A program made the translations under genes and the position numbers. Shown in pieces: positions 45,204-54,516 of a DNA stretch of 64,000 bases. Numbering within the stretch: the stretch's first letter is position 1; the number at the start of each line of letters is the position of its first letter. The stretch is from Arenibaculum pallidiluteum (lineage in GTDB: Bacteria; Pseudomonadota; Alphaproteobacteria; Azospirillales; Azospirillaceae), in the NCBI RefSeq assembly GCF_017355985.1, contig NZ_JAFIQU010000024.1:1-64000 (forward strand). Reading direction: 5' to 3'. The notes under the pieces were generated by a model. That model was not told the DNA's origin and ran no database searches. It saw only the letters and a list, made by a program, of their open reading frames with translations.

Positions 45204-45947
45204 ATGATTTCTTCGAATCCGGAAGGGAAAACTGAACGCGCCCTCGTCGTCGGCGGCAGCTCTGGCATGGGACTTGCTCTTGCCCGGAGCCTACTGGTGG
45301 ATGGGGCGGAGGTAACGATCGTCGGCCGCTCCGAAGCTCGATTGGCAGAGGCTCAGAAACGCCTGCCGGAGTCCGCACGCTTGCGGACCATAGCCGCGGA
45401 CGTGACGCAGGAAGATCAAGTCGCGCGCCTTTTTCAGAGGACTGGCCCACTCGACCATATCGTCACGACCGCCGCCGACATCGAAGGGGCGTACCAGCTT
45501 CTCCCGTCCCTCGAGATCGCAGCAGCACGACGTGTCGTCGATTCAAAATTCCTCGGCCCATTATTGCTGGCCAAGTACGGCGCGCCGGTGCTCTCGCCGA
45601 CTGGGTCGATCACCTTCACCTCCGGCATCGCAGCTTACCGCCCGGCGCCGCGCGGCTCCGTCGTTGCCGCGATCAATGGCGCACTAGCTTCGCTCGCTGC
45701 TGCACTTGCAGTCGAGCTCGGTCCGATCCGGGTCAACGTGGTCTCGCCCGGCTGGGTCGACACACCGATCTGGACGCACGTTGCAGGGGATGCCAAGGCA
45801 TCAACCCTGGACGCAATGGCCAGGCGCTTGCCGGTCGGTCGGGTCGGTCAACCGGATGATATCGCCGACGCAATCCGGTTCCTCATGCGCAACGGTTTCG
45901 TCACAGGGACCGTGTTGCATGTCGAGGGTGGGCATCGTCTGGCCTGA
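45204..45947 (+). CDS. SDR-family protein with atypical active site
   Basis: A 247-residue short-chain dehydrogenase/reductase-like protein. The NAD(P)-binding loop is VVGGSSGMGLALARSL, followed by VGRSEARLAEA. It ends with the typical IRVNVVSPGWVDTPIW and GTVLHVEGGHRL. However, the catalytic Tyr-x3-Lys is absent: where YxxxK is expected, the sequence reads SVVAAINGALASL. It may therefore act as a regulator or use another chemistry. ATG after an AGAGGAGG ribosome site. It ends inside the 3' end of a convergent LysR gene. Confidence 0.87.
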   Translation: MISSNPEGKTERALVVGGSSGMGLALARSLLVDGAEVTIVGRSEARLAEAQKRLPESARLRTIAADVTQEDQVARLFQRTGPLDHIVTTAADIEGAYQLLPSLEIAAARRVVDSKFLGPLLLAKYGAPVLSPTGSITFTSGIAAYRPAPRGSVVAAINGALASLAAALAVELGPIRVNVVSPGWVDTPIWTHVAGDAKASTLDAMARRLPVGRVGQPDDIADAIRFLMRNGFVTGTVLHVEGGHRLA

Positions 45948-46833
45948 TCGTCGCGATGCTTTGGCGTGCGGCCTCGAGGAGGTGACGCAAGGCCAGCGGC
46001 TGGACCCGCTGCCGGCGCCAGATCATGGAAACCGGAACGGACCTGACATCGCCGCCCCATGGTGATACCGCAAGGCTTCCGCCGGTCTCGGCGGCGACGA
46101 TACGGGGAACGAGCGCGTAACCGACACCGGACTCCACTAGCCGCCGGATGGCCGCAATGCTGCTGAATTCCCCAGCGAGGCGCGGGCGGCCGGGTTGCCC
46201 TGCGGGGAACGCGCTTTCGAATATCTGCCGGTAGACGCAGCCCATCTCCGTGACCAGAAAAGGCTCGCCGGCAAGATCCTCAGCCTGGATCATCTCCCGT
46301 CCGGCCAGCCTATGCCTTGGCGGTGCAATGATGACGAGGCCTTCCTCGGCGACGAGCTCGTGTTGGAGTTCCTCTTCGAAGGGGCCGGCGCCGAAGGTGA
46401 AGCACACGTCGATGACGCCGCTTCTCACAGCACTGCGCAACTCGCCACTGCCCGCAACCTTCAACTGGAGGCGGACAGCCGAGTGCTCCGCTTGGTATGT
46501 GGCCAGGACCGGCGGCAGCCAATTGGCGCACAGCGTCTCCAGTGCACCGATGGTGAGCCTACCCGTGCTGAGACGGGCGGCATCCGCGACGGCAGCCCGC
46601 GCCTCTTCGGCGCGGGCCAACAGATCGCCGGCATATTCGAGCAGCCTCTGCCCGGGTTCCGTTAGTTGCAGTCTGCGTCGAGAGCGGTCAAACAGAGCTG
46701 TTCCGAGATCAGCTTCCAGCGCCTGGATCTGATCGGTCACGCTCGATTGAGCGAGATGAACCTGTTCGGCCGCTCGGGTGACGTTGAGGGTCGAGGCCAC
46801 GGCCATAAAGGTCTTGAGATGGCGGAGTTGCAT
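45901..46833 (-). CDS. LysR-family regulator
   Basis: A 310-residue regulator: HTH LRHLKTFMAVASTLNVTRAAEQVHLAQSSVTDQI (residues ~3-36) and an effector domain with LTIGALETLCANWLPPVL, VIDVCFTFGAG, LVIIAPPRHRLAG and VESGVGYALVPR. Its last ~15 codons overlap the SDR gene's end on the other strand by 47 bp, an unusually tight convergent arrangement. The SDR gene may be its target. Confidence 0.92.
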   Translation of the reverse strand: MQLRHLKTFMAVASTLNVTRAAEQVHLAQSSVTDQIQALEADLGTALFDRSRRRLQLTEPGQRLLEYAGDLLARAEEARAAVADAARLSTGRLTIGALETLCANWLPPVLATYQAEHSAVRLQLKVAGSGELRSAVRSGVIDVCFTFGAGPFEEELQHELVAEEGLVIIAPPRHRLAGREMIQAEDLAGEPFLVTEMGCVYRQIFESAFPAGQPGRPRLAGEFSSIAAIRRLVESGVGYALVPRIVAAETGGSLAVSPWGGDVRSVPVSMIWRRQRVQPLALRHLLEAARQSIATIRPDDAHPRHATRSL

Positions 46834-47178
46834 GCTTTTTTAACGCCATGACTGACGATAAAGTCCAGATTCCACGTCACGTTCAATCGCTGTAGGAAGG
46901 TTTCTTCTCAGATTAGGCGCATAACAGCCAAGGGGTTGAGCTCTCACACCTCGGCAGCTCAAGGAACGCCAGCGCTTGAGCGCCCGAGTCGACCACGTTT
47001 TTGGGCCCCATGCGTCTGCTGAAGGGACAGGCCGCTCTGGCGAGATCGAGCCTGCGGTGGAGCGCTGCTCGGATTTGCTGGGTCACCGGACCTGTAGAGA
47101 CGCTCCAGCACGTGACGGTTCCAAACGGCGGGTTTTAGGAGAAGGCGCCGCATGGAACGTGCTTTGCCGGCGACGTGA
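46834..47178. other. No supported gene
   Basis: Only short open frames, without motifs, upstream of the LysR gene and downstream of the exporter gene. Confidence 0.3.
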
Positions 47179-47793
47179 TTAGTTCCTCACGGCAATCGTT
47201 GCAGCTGCACCACCCATGAAGGCAGCAGCTCCTCGGTTTAGAATGCGCATTGCTCTTGGTGACTGTAACGCCCGGCGGGTTTTGGCTCCGGCAATGGTAA
47301 ACGGGAACTGGACGCCGGTTAAGATTATGGCGGTGATTGCCAAGAGAATAAACGTATCCGACTGAGCAAGTGTATTGATGTCGATGACGGTTGGCAGGAT
47401 GGAGATATAGAACAAGATAGACTTTGGGTTCCCGAGCGTCACGAGAACACCGGAAATCAAGGCATTCTTCCCGCTTACAGGCGATGCTACGTCAGCGGCG
47501 TTGATGGTTTCGCTGGACTTCCAGAACTGCATAGCCAGCCAGCAAAGATAGGCCACACCCGCCCACTTTATGAAAATCAATATGTAGCTGAAGGTTTCCG
47601 CGATAAATGCAAGGCCCGCAAGAACAATAGCAAGATAAAGTACGTCACCAAAAACCATGCCGGCCGTCATCCAGCCTGCTTGCCGGTACCCGCTCCTTAT
47701 TGCCTGGGCGACAATCGCAACAATCTGAGGGCCGGGTGTGATAGCAGCAATTGCCAGAGCACCTGAATATGCAATGAATCCTGACAGTTCCAT
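47179..47793 (-). CDS. LysE/RhtB-family exporter
   Basis: A 204-residue inner-membrane exporter with about six helices. It has the N-terminal family motif AIAAITPGPQIVAIVAQAIRSGYRQAGWMTAGM, then FIKWAGVAYLCWLAMQFWKS and VLVTLGNPKSILFYISILP. Members pump amino acids or related metabolites. The ATG at 47793 begins the first helix directly. The gene is AT-richer than its surroundings. The substrate is unknown; unlike the copy at 31255 it is complete. Confidence 0.9.
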   Translation of the reverse strand: MELSGFIAYSGALAIAAITPGPQIVAIVAQAIRSGYRQAGWMTAGMVFGDVLYLAIVLAGLAFIAETFSYILIFIKWAGVAYLCWLAMQFWKSSETINAADVASPVSGKNALISGVLVTLGNPKSILFYISILPTVIDINTLAQSDTFILLAITAIILTGVQFPFTIAGAKTRRALQSPRAMRILNRGAAAFMGGAAATIAVRN

Positions 47794-47959
47794 TATACCA
47801 CCATATTTCTCAATAGTATTATTCAGACGTTGATCAGTAAAACCGCATTGTGCCGCCAGCCGGCCAACCACAGGTTTTTTGCCACACTATCAGCGTCTCG
47901 TTTGCGTAGGAGACTCTCCTAATGCTAAATCTCAGTCGGTAACCTCCGAATTGTGACAC

Positions 47960-48874
47960 CTAAAGGGCATGGCTTCCACGGCGATATTGCATCGGCCTGT
48001 GTCCAGTCAGGCGGCGAAAGGCGTTGCTGAAAGCGGCTTCGGACTCGTAGCCTACTGCAAAGCCGATAGTGGCGACACTCTCGCTCGTGCGTTGTAGACG
48101 ATCAGCGGCGATCCGCATCCGCCATCCCGTGAGATAGTCGAGCGGCGTCTGTCCGACGATCTCACGGAACCGCACCGCAAAGACAGTGCGCGACATACCG
48201 GTAAGTGCTGCAAGATCGGCAACCGTCCAGCGGCGCGCTGGATCAGTATGCATCGCGCCGATGGCTCGGGCAAGGCGTGGATCGGCAAGTGCGCTGAGCC
48301 AGCCGGCGTGCCGCGCATCATCCGAAGCGAGCCACAGCCTAAGCACCTGGAGCAGCATGATTTGTGCCAGATGATCGGCCATCAGTGCGCTGCCGGGCGA
48401 GCCCCGCTTCAGCTCTGTCGCCAATTGCTCCAGCGACCATCGCAGGACAGCAGCCTGGTTCGAAGCATCGCGGATGTGAACGATAGCTGGAAGCGCGTCG
48501 AACAGAAGACCGGCATGGTCCCCCTCAAAGAAGAACCGCCCTCCAATGAGGAAGAATTCGCCGCCTCCATGGCAAGTTGCAATGCCGTCAACGGCGTGAT
48601 CATAAATCAGTTCTGATTGGATCGGCGTGACATTCCGGTCGGTCGTGAGGAGAAATGGTCTGCCACGTGTCAGCAGGAAGCAGTCACCTGCCTCGATCCG
48701 AACCGGATCGTCTTCCCCCTCCACACTGACCCAGCACGCTCCCTTGAGGACTGCATTGAATTTGACACCCTCATGAGAGGGAAACTGGATTGCCCAGTCT
48801 CCGCCAGCATCGAGGCCCGCGCTGATCGCGCTTCTTGGTCTCAGCAAGGAAAGAACATCGGAAAGAGGATCCAT
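47960..48874 (-). CDS. AraC-family regulator with cupin domain
   Basis: A 304-residue regulator. Residues ~1-180 form the cupin-type sensing domain of the AraC subfamily that starts MDPLSDVLSLLRPRSAISAGLDAGGDWAIQF. The C-terminal double HTH reads WTVADLAALTGMSRTVFAVRFREIVGQTPLDYLTGWRM and IGFAVGYESEAAFSNAFRRLTG. The ATG at 48874 fits this start; 24 further codons upstream are unlikely. It is divergent from an SDR gene 136 bp away, its likely target. Confidence 0.92.
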   Translation of the reverse strand: MDPLSDVLSLLRPRSAISAGLDAGGDWAIQFPSHEGVKFNAVLKGACWVSVEGEDDPVRIEAGDCFLLTRGRPFLLTTDRNVTPIQSELIYDHAVDGIATCHGGGEFFLIGGRFFFEGDHAGLLFDALPAIVHIRDASNQAAVLRWSLEQLATELKRGSPGSALMADHLAQIMLLQVLRLWLASDDARHAGWLSALADPRLARAIGAMHTDPARRWTVADLAALTGMSRTVFAVRFREIVGQTPLDYLTGWRMRIAADRLQRTSESVATIGFAVGYESEAAFSNAFRRLTGHRPMQYRRGSHAL

Positions 48875-49010
48875 AGCGCCATATCCGAACGTTCGCGAAA
48901 GATAATCGTACTCTGCAGTATGGCTAGGTCTGACGCCGTCCTCCATTCTCTTGCGTATGTCAACGTCACCAGCCGTGAGGGTTGGGCGCTGTCAGTTCTG
49001 GAGAACGGGA

Positions 49011-49973
49011 ATGGTAGACTACCAAAAACCTTTTGGTTCCGGTTTCGGGCAACGGAGCACCGCGTCAGAAGTCTTGAATGGCCTCGACCTAAAGGGCAAA
49101 TACGCCATTGTCACCGGCGGCCATTCCGGACTCGGACTTGAGACCACAAAGGCGCTGACGGCCGCCGGTGTCGATGTGCTCGTCGCCGCGCGCAACCGCG
49201 ATGTGGCGACGACCGCCACGCACAATATCTCCAATGTCACTGTCGATACGCTCGATCTGTCGGATCTGGCCAGCGTGCATCGGTTCGCCAAGCATGTTTT
49301 GGACGCCGGCCGGCACATTGACATGCTCATCAATAACGCGGGGATTATGGCGTGTCCGGAAACGCGGCTCGGACCCGGATGGGAAGCGCAGTTCGCAACG
49401 AACCATCTCGGCCACTTCGCGCTGACTAATCTGCTCTGGCCTCTGCTTGAAGGCGACGCGCGCATCGTTTCGGTATCGTCGGCGGGACACCACAATTCTC
49501 CGATCTGCTGGAGCGATGTGCAGTTCATGCATGGCTACGATAAGTGGCGCGCCTATGGACAGTCGAAAACCGCAAACGCGTTGTTCGCCGCCCACCTCGA
49601 CCGCCTCGGGCGCGGTAAGGGCGTCCGCGCGTTCGCCGTTCATCCAGGCAAAATTTTCACGCCTCTCCAGCGTCACCTGACGCAGAGCGAAATGGTCGCG
49701 GAAGGCTGGCTCAACAGTAACGGTACTCCGGCCGACCCGACATTCAAGACTCCTGAACAAGGCGCTGCCACTCAGGTCTGGGCAGCCACATCGCCGCAAC
49801 TTGACGGCCTCGGAGGTCTCTATTGCGAGGACTGCGACATCGCTGTGCGCGCTGAGACGACTCATGAACCGTTCGTAGGCGTTACGGCCTACGCTACCGA
49901 TCCTGATGAGGCGGAACGGCTTTGGAGGCTTTCGGCTGATCTCACGACGATCAACGCCTTCCCGGACGCATGA
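49011..49973 (+). CDS. SDR-family oxidoreductase
   Basis: A 320-residue short-chain dehydrogenase of the longer, retinol-dehydrogenase-like type. Cofactor loop YAIVTGGHSGLGLETTKAL, LDLSDLASV, INNAGIM, the catalytic Ser in VSVSSAGHH and Tyr-x3-Lys in YGQSKTANALFA are all present. The substrate is probably a small alcohol/ketone. ATG 49011 follows a weak GAGAACGGGA ribosome site. Divergent from the AraC-cupin regulator gene, which probably controls it. Confidence 0.92.
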   Translation: MVDYQKPFGSGFGQRSTASEVLNGLDLKGKYAIVTGGHSGLGLETTKALTAAGVDVLVAARNRDVATTATHNISNVTVDTLDLSDLASVHRFAKHVLDAGRHIDMLINNAGIMACPETRLGPGWEAQFATNHLGHFALTNLLWPLLEGDARIVSVSSAGHHNSPICWSDVQFMHGYDKWRAYGQSKTANALFAAHLDRLGRGKGVRAFAVHPGKIFTPLQRHLTQSEMVAEGWLNSNGTPADPTFKTPEQGAATQVWAATSPQLDGLGGLYCEDCDIAVRAETTHEPFVGVTAYATDPDEAERLWRLSADLTTINAFPDA

Positions 49974-50160
49974 GCGTGGCTTCTCAAAATTCGTCCTCAT
50001 CTCTTAAGCAGGGGCTTCGGGGGCAGTGCATCCAGCAAACGATCGGTGAAGCACAGCCATACATAAGTGTGAAAAAAAGGTTTCCCATAACGGAAACCGT
50101 TGTTGCATGACACTTCCGATCGTGATAATAGTTTCCTGACTTGGAAACTTCGGAGCTGCC

Positions 50161-50847
50161 ATGTCATTGACGCTATATCTTCATCCGCTCGCCTCATTCT
50201 GCCACAAGGTTCTCATAAGCCTTTACGAGAGCGGCGTGTCCTTCGAGGCGAAGATCGTCAATTTTGCCGAGCCGGCATCAGCTGGCGCACACTTCGAGCG
50301 CTGGCCGGTAGGAAAGATCCCAGTGCTCCACGATCATGCGACAGGTCGGGTTGTGCCCGAAACCAGCATTATCATCGAGTACCTTCAGCAGCACTATCCT
50401 GAAAAATTCTCGCTGTTGCCAAGTGATCCTGAGCAGCTTCTGGAAGTGCGCCTTTGGGACCGGTTCTACGATCTCTACGTCAGCGCACCCATGCAGAAGA
50501 TCGTCACTGACCGCATTCGACCAGCTGATGCTAACGATCCGCATGGTGTCGGTGAGGCGCACGCTACTCTCGAAACCGCTTACGCGATGATCGAGGTGCA
50601 GCTATACGGCAAAACTTGGACGACCGGCGAGAATTTCACCATGGCAGACTGCGCCGCCTTCCCAGCCCTATTCTTTGCTTCCATGGTCCATCCATTCCGG
50701 GAAGATCAGCCTCTGCTGGCAGGCTATCTGGACCGACTTCTACGGCGTCCATCTGTCGAGCATGTGATCGCGGAGGCGCAGCCCTATTTCAAGTTCTTCC
50801 CATACAAGGAGGCTCTGCCTAAACGCTTCCTGGAGGCGGCCGAGTGA
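50161..50847 (+). CDS. Glutathione S-transferase
   Basis: A 228-residue GST. The N-terminal thioredoxin-fold domain has LYLHPLASFCHKVLISLYESGV and the conserved cis-Pro loop VGKIPVLHD, then the PETSIIIEYLQ helix. The C-terminal helical domain includes FTMADCAAFPALFFA. It should conjugate glutathione to electrophiles. First gene of a three-gene operon: its stop overlaps the ArsR-type regulator start by GTGA. Confidence 0.93.
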   Translation: MSLTLYLHPLASFCHKVLISLYESGVSFEAKIVNFAEPASAGAHFERWPVGKIPVLHDHATGRVVPETSIIIEYLQQHYPEKFSLLPSDPEQLLEVRLWDRFYDLYVSAPMQKIVTDRIRPADANDPHGVGEAHATLETAYAMIEVQLYGKTWTTGENFTMADCAAFPALFFASMVHPFREDQPLLAGYLDRLLRRPSVEHVIAEAQPYFKFFPYKEALPKRFLEAAE

Positions 50848-51188
50848 AGGACATGTCTTCAGCACATTTCGATCGGATGTTTCACGCTTTGGCGGACCCC
50901 TACCGGCGTAGCTTCATCGAGCAACTCGCCAAGGGGCCGGCGTCAGTAAAGGAACTCGCCGAACCGGCCGATGTTCAACTGCCGGCGGTCGTCAAGCACC
51001 TGCGTGTGTTAGAAGAGGGCGGCATAGTCAGCTCCGAGAAGGTCGGCCGGGTGCGTACCTACCGCATGCGTCCGGATGCTTTCGGAGCCATGACAAGCTG
51101 GATCGAACAGCGTCAACTCGAAATGAATGCCGCGTTCGACAGATTGGCGATGCTTATGGCAGAGACCCCGGAGTCGAAGGACCACTAA
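50844..51188 (+). CDS. ArsR-family regulator
   Basis: A 114-residue winged-helix repressor: FDRMFHALADPYRRSFIEQLAKGPASVKELAEPADVQLPAVVKHLRVLEEGGIV with the wing GRVRTYRM. It lacks the classic metal-binding ELCVCDL motif, so it belongs to the type that pairs with AHSA1 proteins rather than metal sensors. GTG start overlapping the GST stop; an ATG three codons later is possible. Second gene of the operon. Confidence 0.92.
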   Translation: MKDMSSAHFDRMFHALADPYRRSFIEQLAKGPASVKELAEPADVQLPAVVKHLRVLEEGGIVSSEKVGRVRTYRMRPDAFGAMTSWIEQRQLEMNAAFDRLAMLMAETPESKDH

Positions 51189-51685
51189 TGGGTGTGAATG
51201 TGAAGCACCGCACTTTCGTCATCGTGCGGGAACTGCCCGGCAGCCCTGCCCACGCCTTCCGTTTCTGGTCCGACCATGAATTGAAGCGGCGCTGGAATGC
51301 TTGCCATCCCAGTTGGGAAGTGATTGAGGACCGATTCGATTTCCGCGTAGATGGCGGTGAACGCATGATCTGGCGCATGCCAGATGGAACCGAACAGACG
51401 ATGCTCGCTCACCTCCTCGAAATCGCTCCTCGGCAGCGCATCGTCTACGCTTACACCATGCGAACTAAAGATGAGATTATCTCTTCATCACTCGTGACCG
51501 TTGAATTCGAAGGAATCTCTGGCAGGACAACCATGACCTTTACGGAGCAGGCGGTGTTTCTCGACGAAAGACACGGCGACATTCGTGAAAGTGGCACCGG
51601 CCTTGGGTTTGATCGGCTGCGCGACGTGATCGGACAGGATCTCGTCGCTGTACAGCAGCCCACGACAACACAGAGATATGATTGA
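51188..51685 (+). CDS. AHSA1/SRPBCC-family protein
   Basis: A 165-residue protein of the AHSA1 branch of the START-like fold: LPGSPAHAFRFWSDHELKRRW, FDFRVDGGERMIWRMPDG, RIVYAYTM and LGFDRLRDVIGQ. These are commonly encoded with ArsR-type regulators and may bind a hydrophobic ligand for signal or detoxification. Its ATG shares a base with the TAA of the regulator gene (TAATG). Last gene of the GST-ArsR-AHSA1 operon. Confidence 0.9.
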   Translation: MGVNVKHRTFVIVRELPGSPAHAFRFWSDHELKRRWNACHPSWEVIEDRFDFRVDGGERMIWRMPDGTEQTMLAHLLEIAPRQRIVYAYTMRTKDEIISSSLVTVEFEGISGRTTMTFTEQAVFLDERHGDIRESGTGLGFDRLRDVIGQDLVAVQQPTTTQRYD

Positions 51686-51803
51686 GGCGATGGGATGCTT
51701 GATGGCCACTTGATCCAATCAGTCAATTTCTCGTATTGCGAGGTCCTCGCCATGGTGACCCCGCCGGGGCAACAGTCATATCCTCATGCAAGATCAAAGG
51801 CCG

Positions 51804-52781
51804 TTAGGACCGTTCTCGCACTGAATGTTGCCCTGACCTAGCAGATCTGAAGCTGAGTAGCGCGAGGGTCACCAGTACGCCGTCGGTGATCCCCAGCCCA
51901 ACGCCAATCAGCGCCATTCCAGCAAGCTGACGAGGCGCAAAGTGCTCGTCCAGTAGCAAATGGCTCAGGATGGTTGCGCTGACTGGTACAAGAAAGCCAA
52001 CGAGGAGAGTGTTGGTTGCCCCGGCTGCGGCGAGCACACGGAAGTAGAGGAAGTAGGCCAGAGCCGTCGACAGCAGTGTCAGGCCAAGTAAGGCCGCGAC
52101 CACGTCGAGACTGGGAACGGTAAGCAGCCATGGTCGGTCGAACCAAAGCACGGGCGGCACCAGGACCAGGGCCGCGGTCGTTACCTGCCCGGCCGCGGTG
52201 GCCAGCGGCGTTAGACCGAACCGGAGGAAGAACCGACCGAAGACGCTGGCCGACGCTGCGGACAGGGCCGCTCCGAGGACCGCGAACTGCCCGATGAGAT
52301 CGTCGCCGATTCCGCCGACCACCTGCGGGCCGGTCAAGACAACCACCCCAAGAAACCCGCACGCGATACCAAGGAGGCGGCGGAGCGTGATCTTGTCGTC
52401 CGGGGTCGTGAAATGCGCGATCAGGACACCGAAGAGCGGTGCTGTGGCAGAGAGAATCGAGGCTAGCCCGGCGGTGACGTGGGTTTGTCCCCAGGCGATC
52501 AAACTGATCGGCATTGCGCTGTTGAAGATGCCCATGAAGAGCAAGGCGCCCCAGACCCGCTGCCGGGCAGGGAGGAGTTCGCCACGCGCCCAGAGCACTC
52601 CGTGGAGCAGGAGCGCGGCAAAACCGAGCCGTATCAGGGCGATGGTCAGTGGCGGCAGGGCGACGATCGTAATTGCCGTGAAGACGTATGAGCCACCCCA
52701 GAGGACCGAGAGGACAATCATCATGAGCCAGCCGGAAAGCGTCATCTGCGACCGGCGTGGCAGCAACGATCTCTGTGTCAT
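51804..52781 (-). CDS. EamA/DMT-family transporter
   Basis: A 325-residue inner-membrane protein with ten predicted helices formed by two EamA repeats. The first starts LMMIVLSVLWGGSYVFTAITI, the second near FAVLGAALSAASASVFGRFFL; the loop LLDEHFAPRQLAGMALIGVGL is typical. It likely exports metabolites or drugs. ATG 52781 was chosen; an upstream extension lies over unrelated DNA. It lies 132 bp downstream of the FAD monooxygenase gene on the same strand. Confidence 0.9.
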   Translation of the reverse strand: MTQRSLLPRRSQMTLSGWLMMIVLSVLWGGSYVFTAITIVALPPLTIALIRLGFAALLLHGVLWARGELLPARQRVWGALLFMGIFNSAMPISLIAWGQTHVTAGLASILSATAPLFGVLIAHFTTPDDKITLRRLLGIACGFLGVVVLTGPQVVGGIGDDLIGQFAVLGAALSAASASVFGRFFLRFGLTPLATAAGQVTTAALVLVPPVLWFDRPWLLTVPSLDVVAALLGLTLLSTALAYFLYFRVLAAAGATNTLLVGFLVPVSATILSHLLLDEHFAPRQLAGMALIGVGLGITDGVLVTLALLSFRSARSGQHSVRERS

Positions 52782-52913
52782 GGGTCCGTCCCGCTGGGCA
52801 TTGCCGCGGCTGTGAGGTCCGTCTCGGCAAAGGTGTCTACGCCGACCTGATTGAACTGACGCTGGACCATCGGCAGCCACGCGATCTTGGGGATGCCATG
52901 GCGAATGCCTGCT

Positions 52914-54080
52914 TCAGCTGTACCCGGCGAGCAAACGCGCCACCCGGTCCCGAACCGGTGGGAACCGCGCTGCCGTGCTGATGAGCGCGTTGCGTGCAAC
53001 CCGCAGCGCCGGGCTACGGAGGGTGGCCACGGTGGTCAGGCGATGGGTTAGATCCAGGACGCGCCGCGCTTCGGTCCGCTGCTCGAGCGCATAGGCATCC
53101 AGCGGCTTATCGGCCCCGCTGTCTTGCAGGCTAAATGCGAGCGCCGCCGAGAGAGCGATGGCGTCACGGAGCCCGAGATTCATCCCTTGGCCTCCCGCCG
53201 GACTGTGCACGTGGGCGGCGTCGCCGGCCAGCAGCAGCGGTCCTGCCCGGAAAGTCTCCGCCAGCTTGTGATGGACCTGGAATCGGGAGCCCCAAATCAG
53301 CTCCCGCACCTGCACGCCGGTCCACGGACCGCGCCTATCGATCAGGCTCTGCACGTCCTTGATGGTGGGAGCAGAGGGCGCGTCGGCGAGCTGGGCGACA
53401 ATCCTGAACCGGCGGTCGGTCATCGGGGCGACGACAAGGGTGCCCTCGCGGGAGAAGAACAGGCTGACTTCGTCGGTAGTGATCGGCCACGTCATTCGGA
53501 CGTCAGCAAGCAGGAACGAGCCGTAGGTCTGGCCTGGGAAGCCAATACCTGCGGCTTGACGGGTAAGGCTGTTCTGGCCATCTGCCCCCACCACGTAGCG
53601 GGCTCGGAGGGATCCGGAACGCCCCATCGCCACGTAGCGGACTGCCGTCTCGTTGGGATGCGGTACAATGGCGACGACCTCCGCTGGGCGCGTGACCGCG
53701 CCGCCGAGGGCCTCCAGCCGTTCGATAAGGATTGCCTCCGTCTCGTCCTGGGGGATCATCAGGGCGTATGGGTTCGGGCTGGGCAAGCACGAGAAATCCG
53801 CGTGCATGAGCACCCGGTCGCGCTCGCGCACGCGGAACCGGTGCGCCTTCAGTCCCCGGCCTATCAGGGACTCCCGCACGCCGAGGTGTTCCAGTTCCTC
53901 TAGGGTACGGGCGTGGATCACGGCTGCGCGTGACGTGGTTTCTCGCACGTGCAGGCGATCGAGAATGACAAAGTCAATGCCGCGTTGGGCGAGGCCGATG
54001 GCCACCGCAAGGCCCGTCGGGCCGGAGCCGATGATCGCAACTGTGGTTTCGCCGGGCAGGGGGTGCGTCGCCGCGATCAT
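52914..54080 (-). CDS. FAD-dependent aromatic monooxygenase
   Basis: A 388-residue flavoprotein of the PheA/TfdB/UbiH group. FAD-binding motif VAIIGSGPTGLAVAIGLAQ at residues ~15-33, the ARYVVGADGQNS (DG) motif in the middle and the second FAD contact LLLAGDAAHVHSPAGGQGMNLG near 290. It should hydroxylate an aromatic ring with NAD(P)H. ATG 54080 starts just before the FAD strand. It follows a small membrane protein gene by only 11 bp; both are probably under TetR control. Confidence 0.92.
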   Translation of the reverse strand: MIAATHPLPGETTVAIIGSGPTGLAVAIGLAQRGIDFVILDRLHVRETTSRAAVIHARTLEELEHLGVRESLIGRGLKAHRFRVRERDRVLMHADFSCLPSPNPYALMIPQDETEAILIERLEALGGAVTRPAEVVAIVPHPNETAVRYVAMGRSGSLRARYVVGADGQNSLTRQAAGIGFPGQTYGSFLLADVRMTWPITTDEVSLFFSREGTLVVAPMTDRRFRIVAQLADAPSAPTIKDVQSLIDRRGPWTGVQVRELIWGSRFQVHHKLAETFRAGPLLLAGDAAHVHSPAGGQGMNLGLRDAIALSAALAFSLQDSGADKPLDAYALEQRTEARRVLDLTHRLTTVATLRSPALRVARNALISTAARFPPVRDRVARLLAGYS

Positions 54081-54091
54081 GCGACCTCCGT

Positions 54092-54481
54092 TCAGGAGGC
54101 GGCCGGCCGCAATCCTGCGGCAATCAATGCCAGCGCAGCTGCCATCATCAGCCATCCCGGCGAGCGGCCACGTGTCGCCCATAAGTTGATGACACCACCA
54201 GCGGTGTACGATGCGGCCACCAGGACCGCTACGGCGCTCCGAGCCCCATCGTCGAGAACACCCGCGGCCAGGATCAAGGCGATGCCGCCCCCGAACCATT
54301 CCAGGGTGCTGAACTGAAGCAGCGGCGCGATCAGCCTGCGGATGGAAGCCGGTTGGCCCTGGGCACGCTCGCGTGCAGGGCGAACGAAGTAGCGCTGCAC
54401 GAGCGCCCCGTGGAAGCCTGCGGTGACGCAGCCAATAACCCCGGCGGCGGTGAGGCAGAAATCCGGGTCGGCGAGTTCCAT
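54092..54481 (-). CDS. Small four-helix membrane protein
   Basis: A 129-residue protein with four hydrophobic helices: ~8-27 (CLTAAGVIGCVTAGFHGALV), ~55-73 (FSTLEWFGGGIALILAAGV), ~80-100 (SAVAVLVAASYTAGGVINLW) and ~108-125 (LMMAAALALIAAGL). It resembles small DoxX/DUF4149-size membrane proteins without matching one clearly. A TetR-type palindrome overlaps its start codon, so a bound repressor would block it directly. First gene of the unit with the monooxygenase. Confidence 0.75.
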   Translation of the reverse strand: MELADPDFCLTAAGVIGCVTAGFHGALVQRYFVRPARERAQGQPASIRRLIAPLLQFSTLEWFGGGIALILAAGVLDDGARSAVAVLVAASYTAGGVINLWATRGRSPGWLMMAAALALIAAGLRPAAS

Positions 54482-54493
54482 ACACAGGTGTAT
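54480..54493. promoter_or_regulatory. TetR operator, site 1
   Basis: ATACAC-AG-GTGTAT, a perfect palindrome with 6-bp arms, overlaps the start codon of the membrane protein gene. A second copy lies 37 bp away. Confidence 0.85.
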
Positions 54494-54516
54494 AGTCCGG
54501 CTAACTGACCAGGTCA

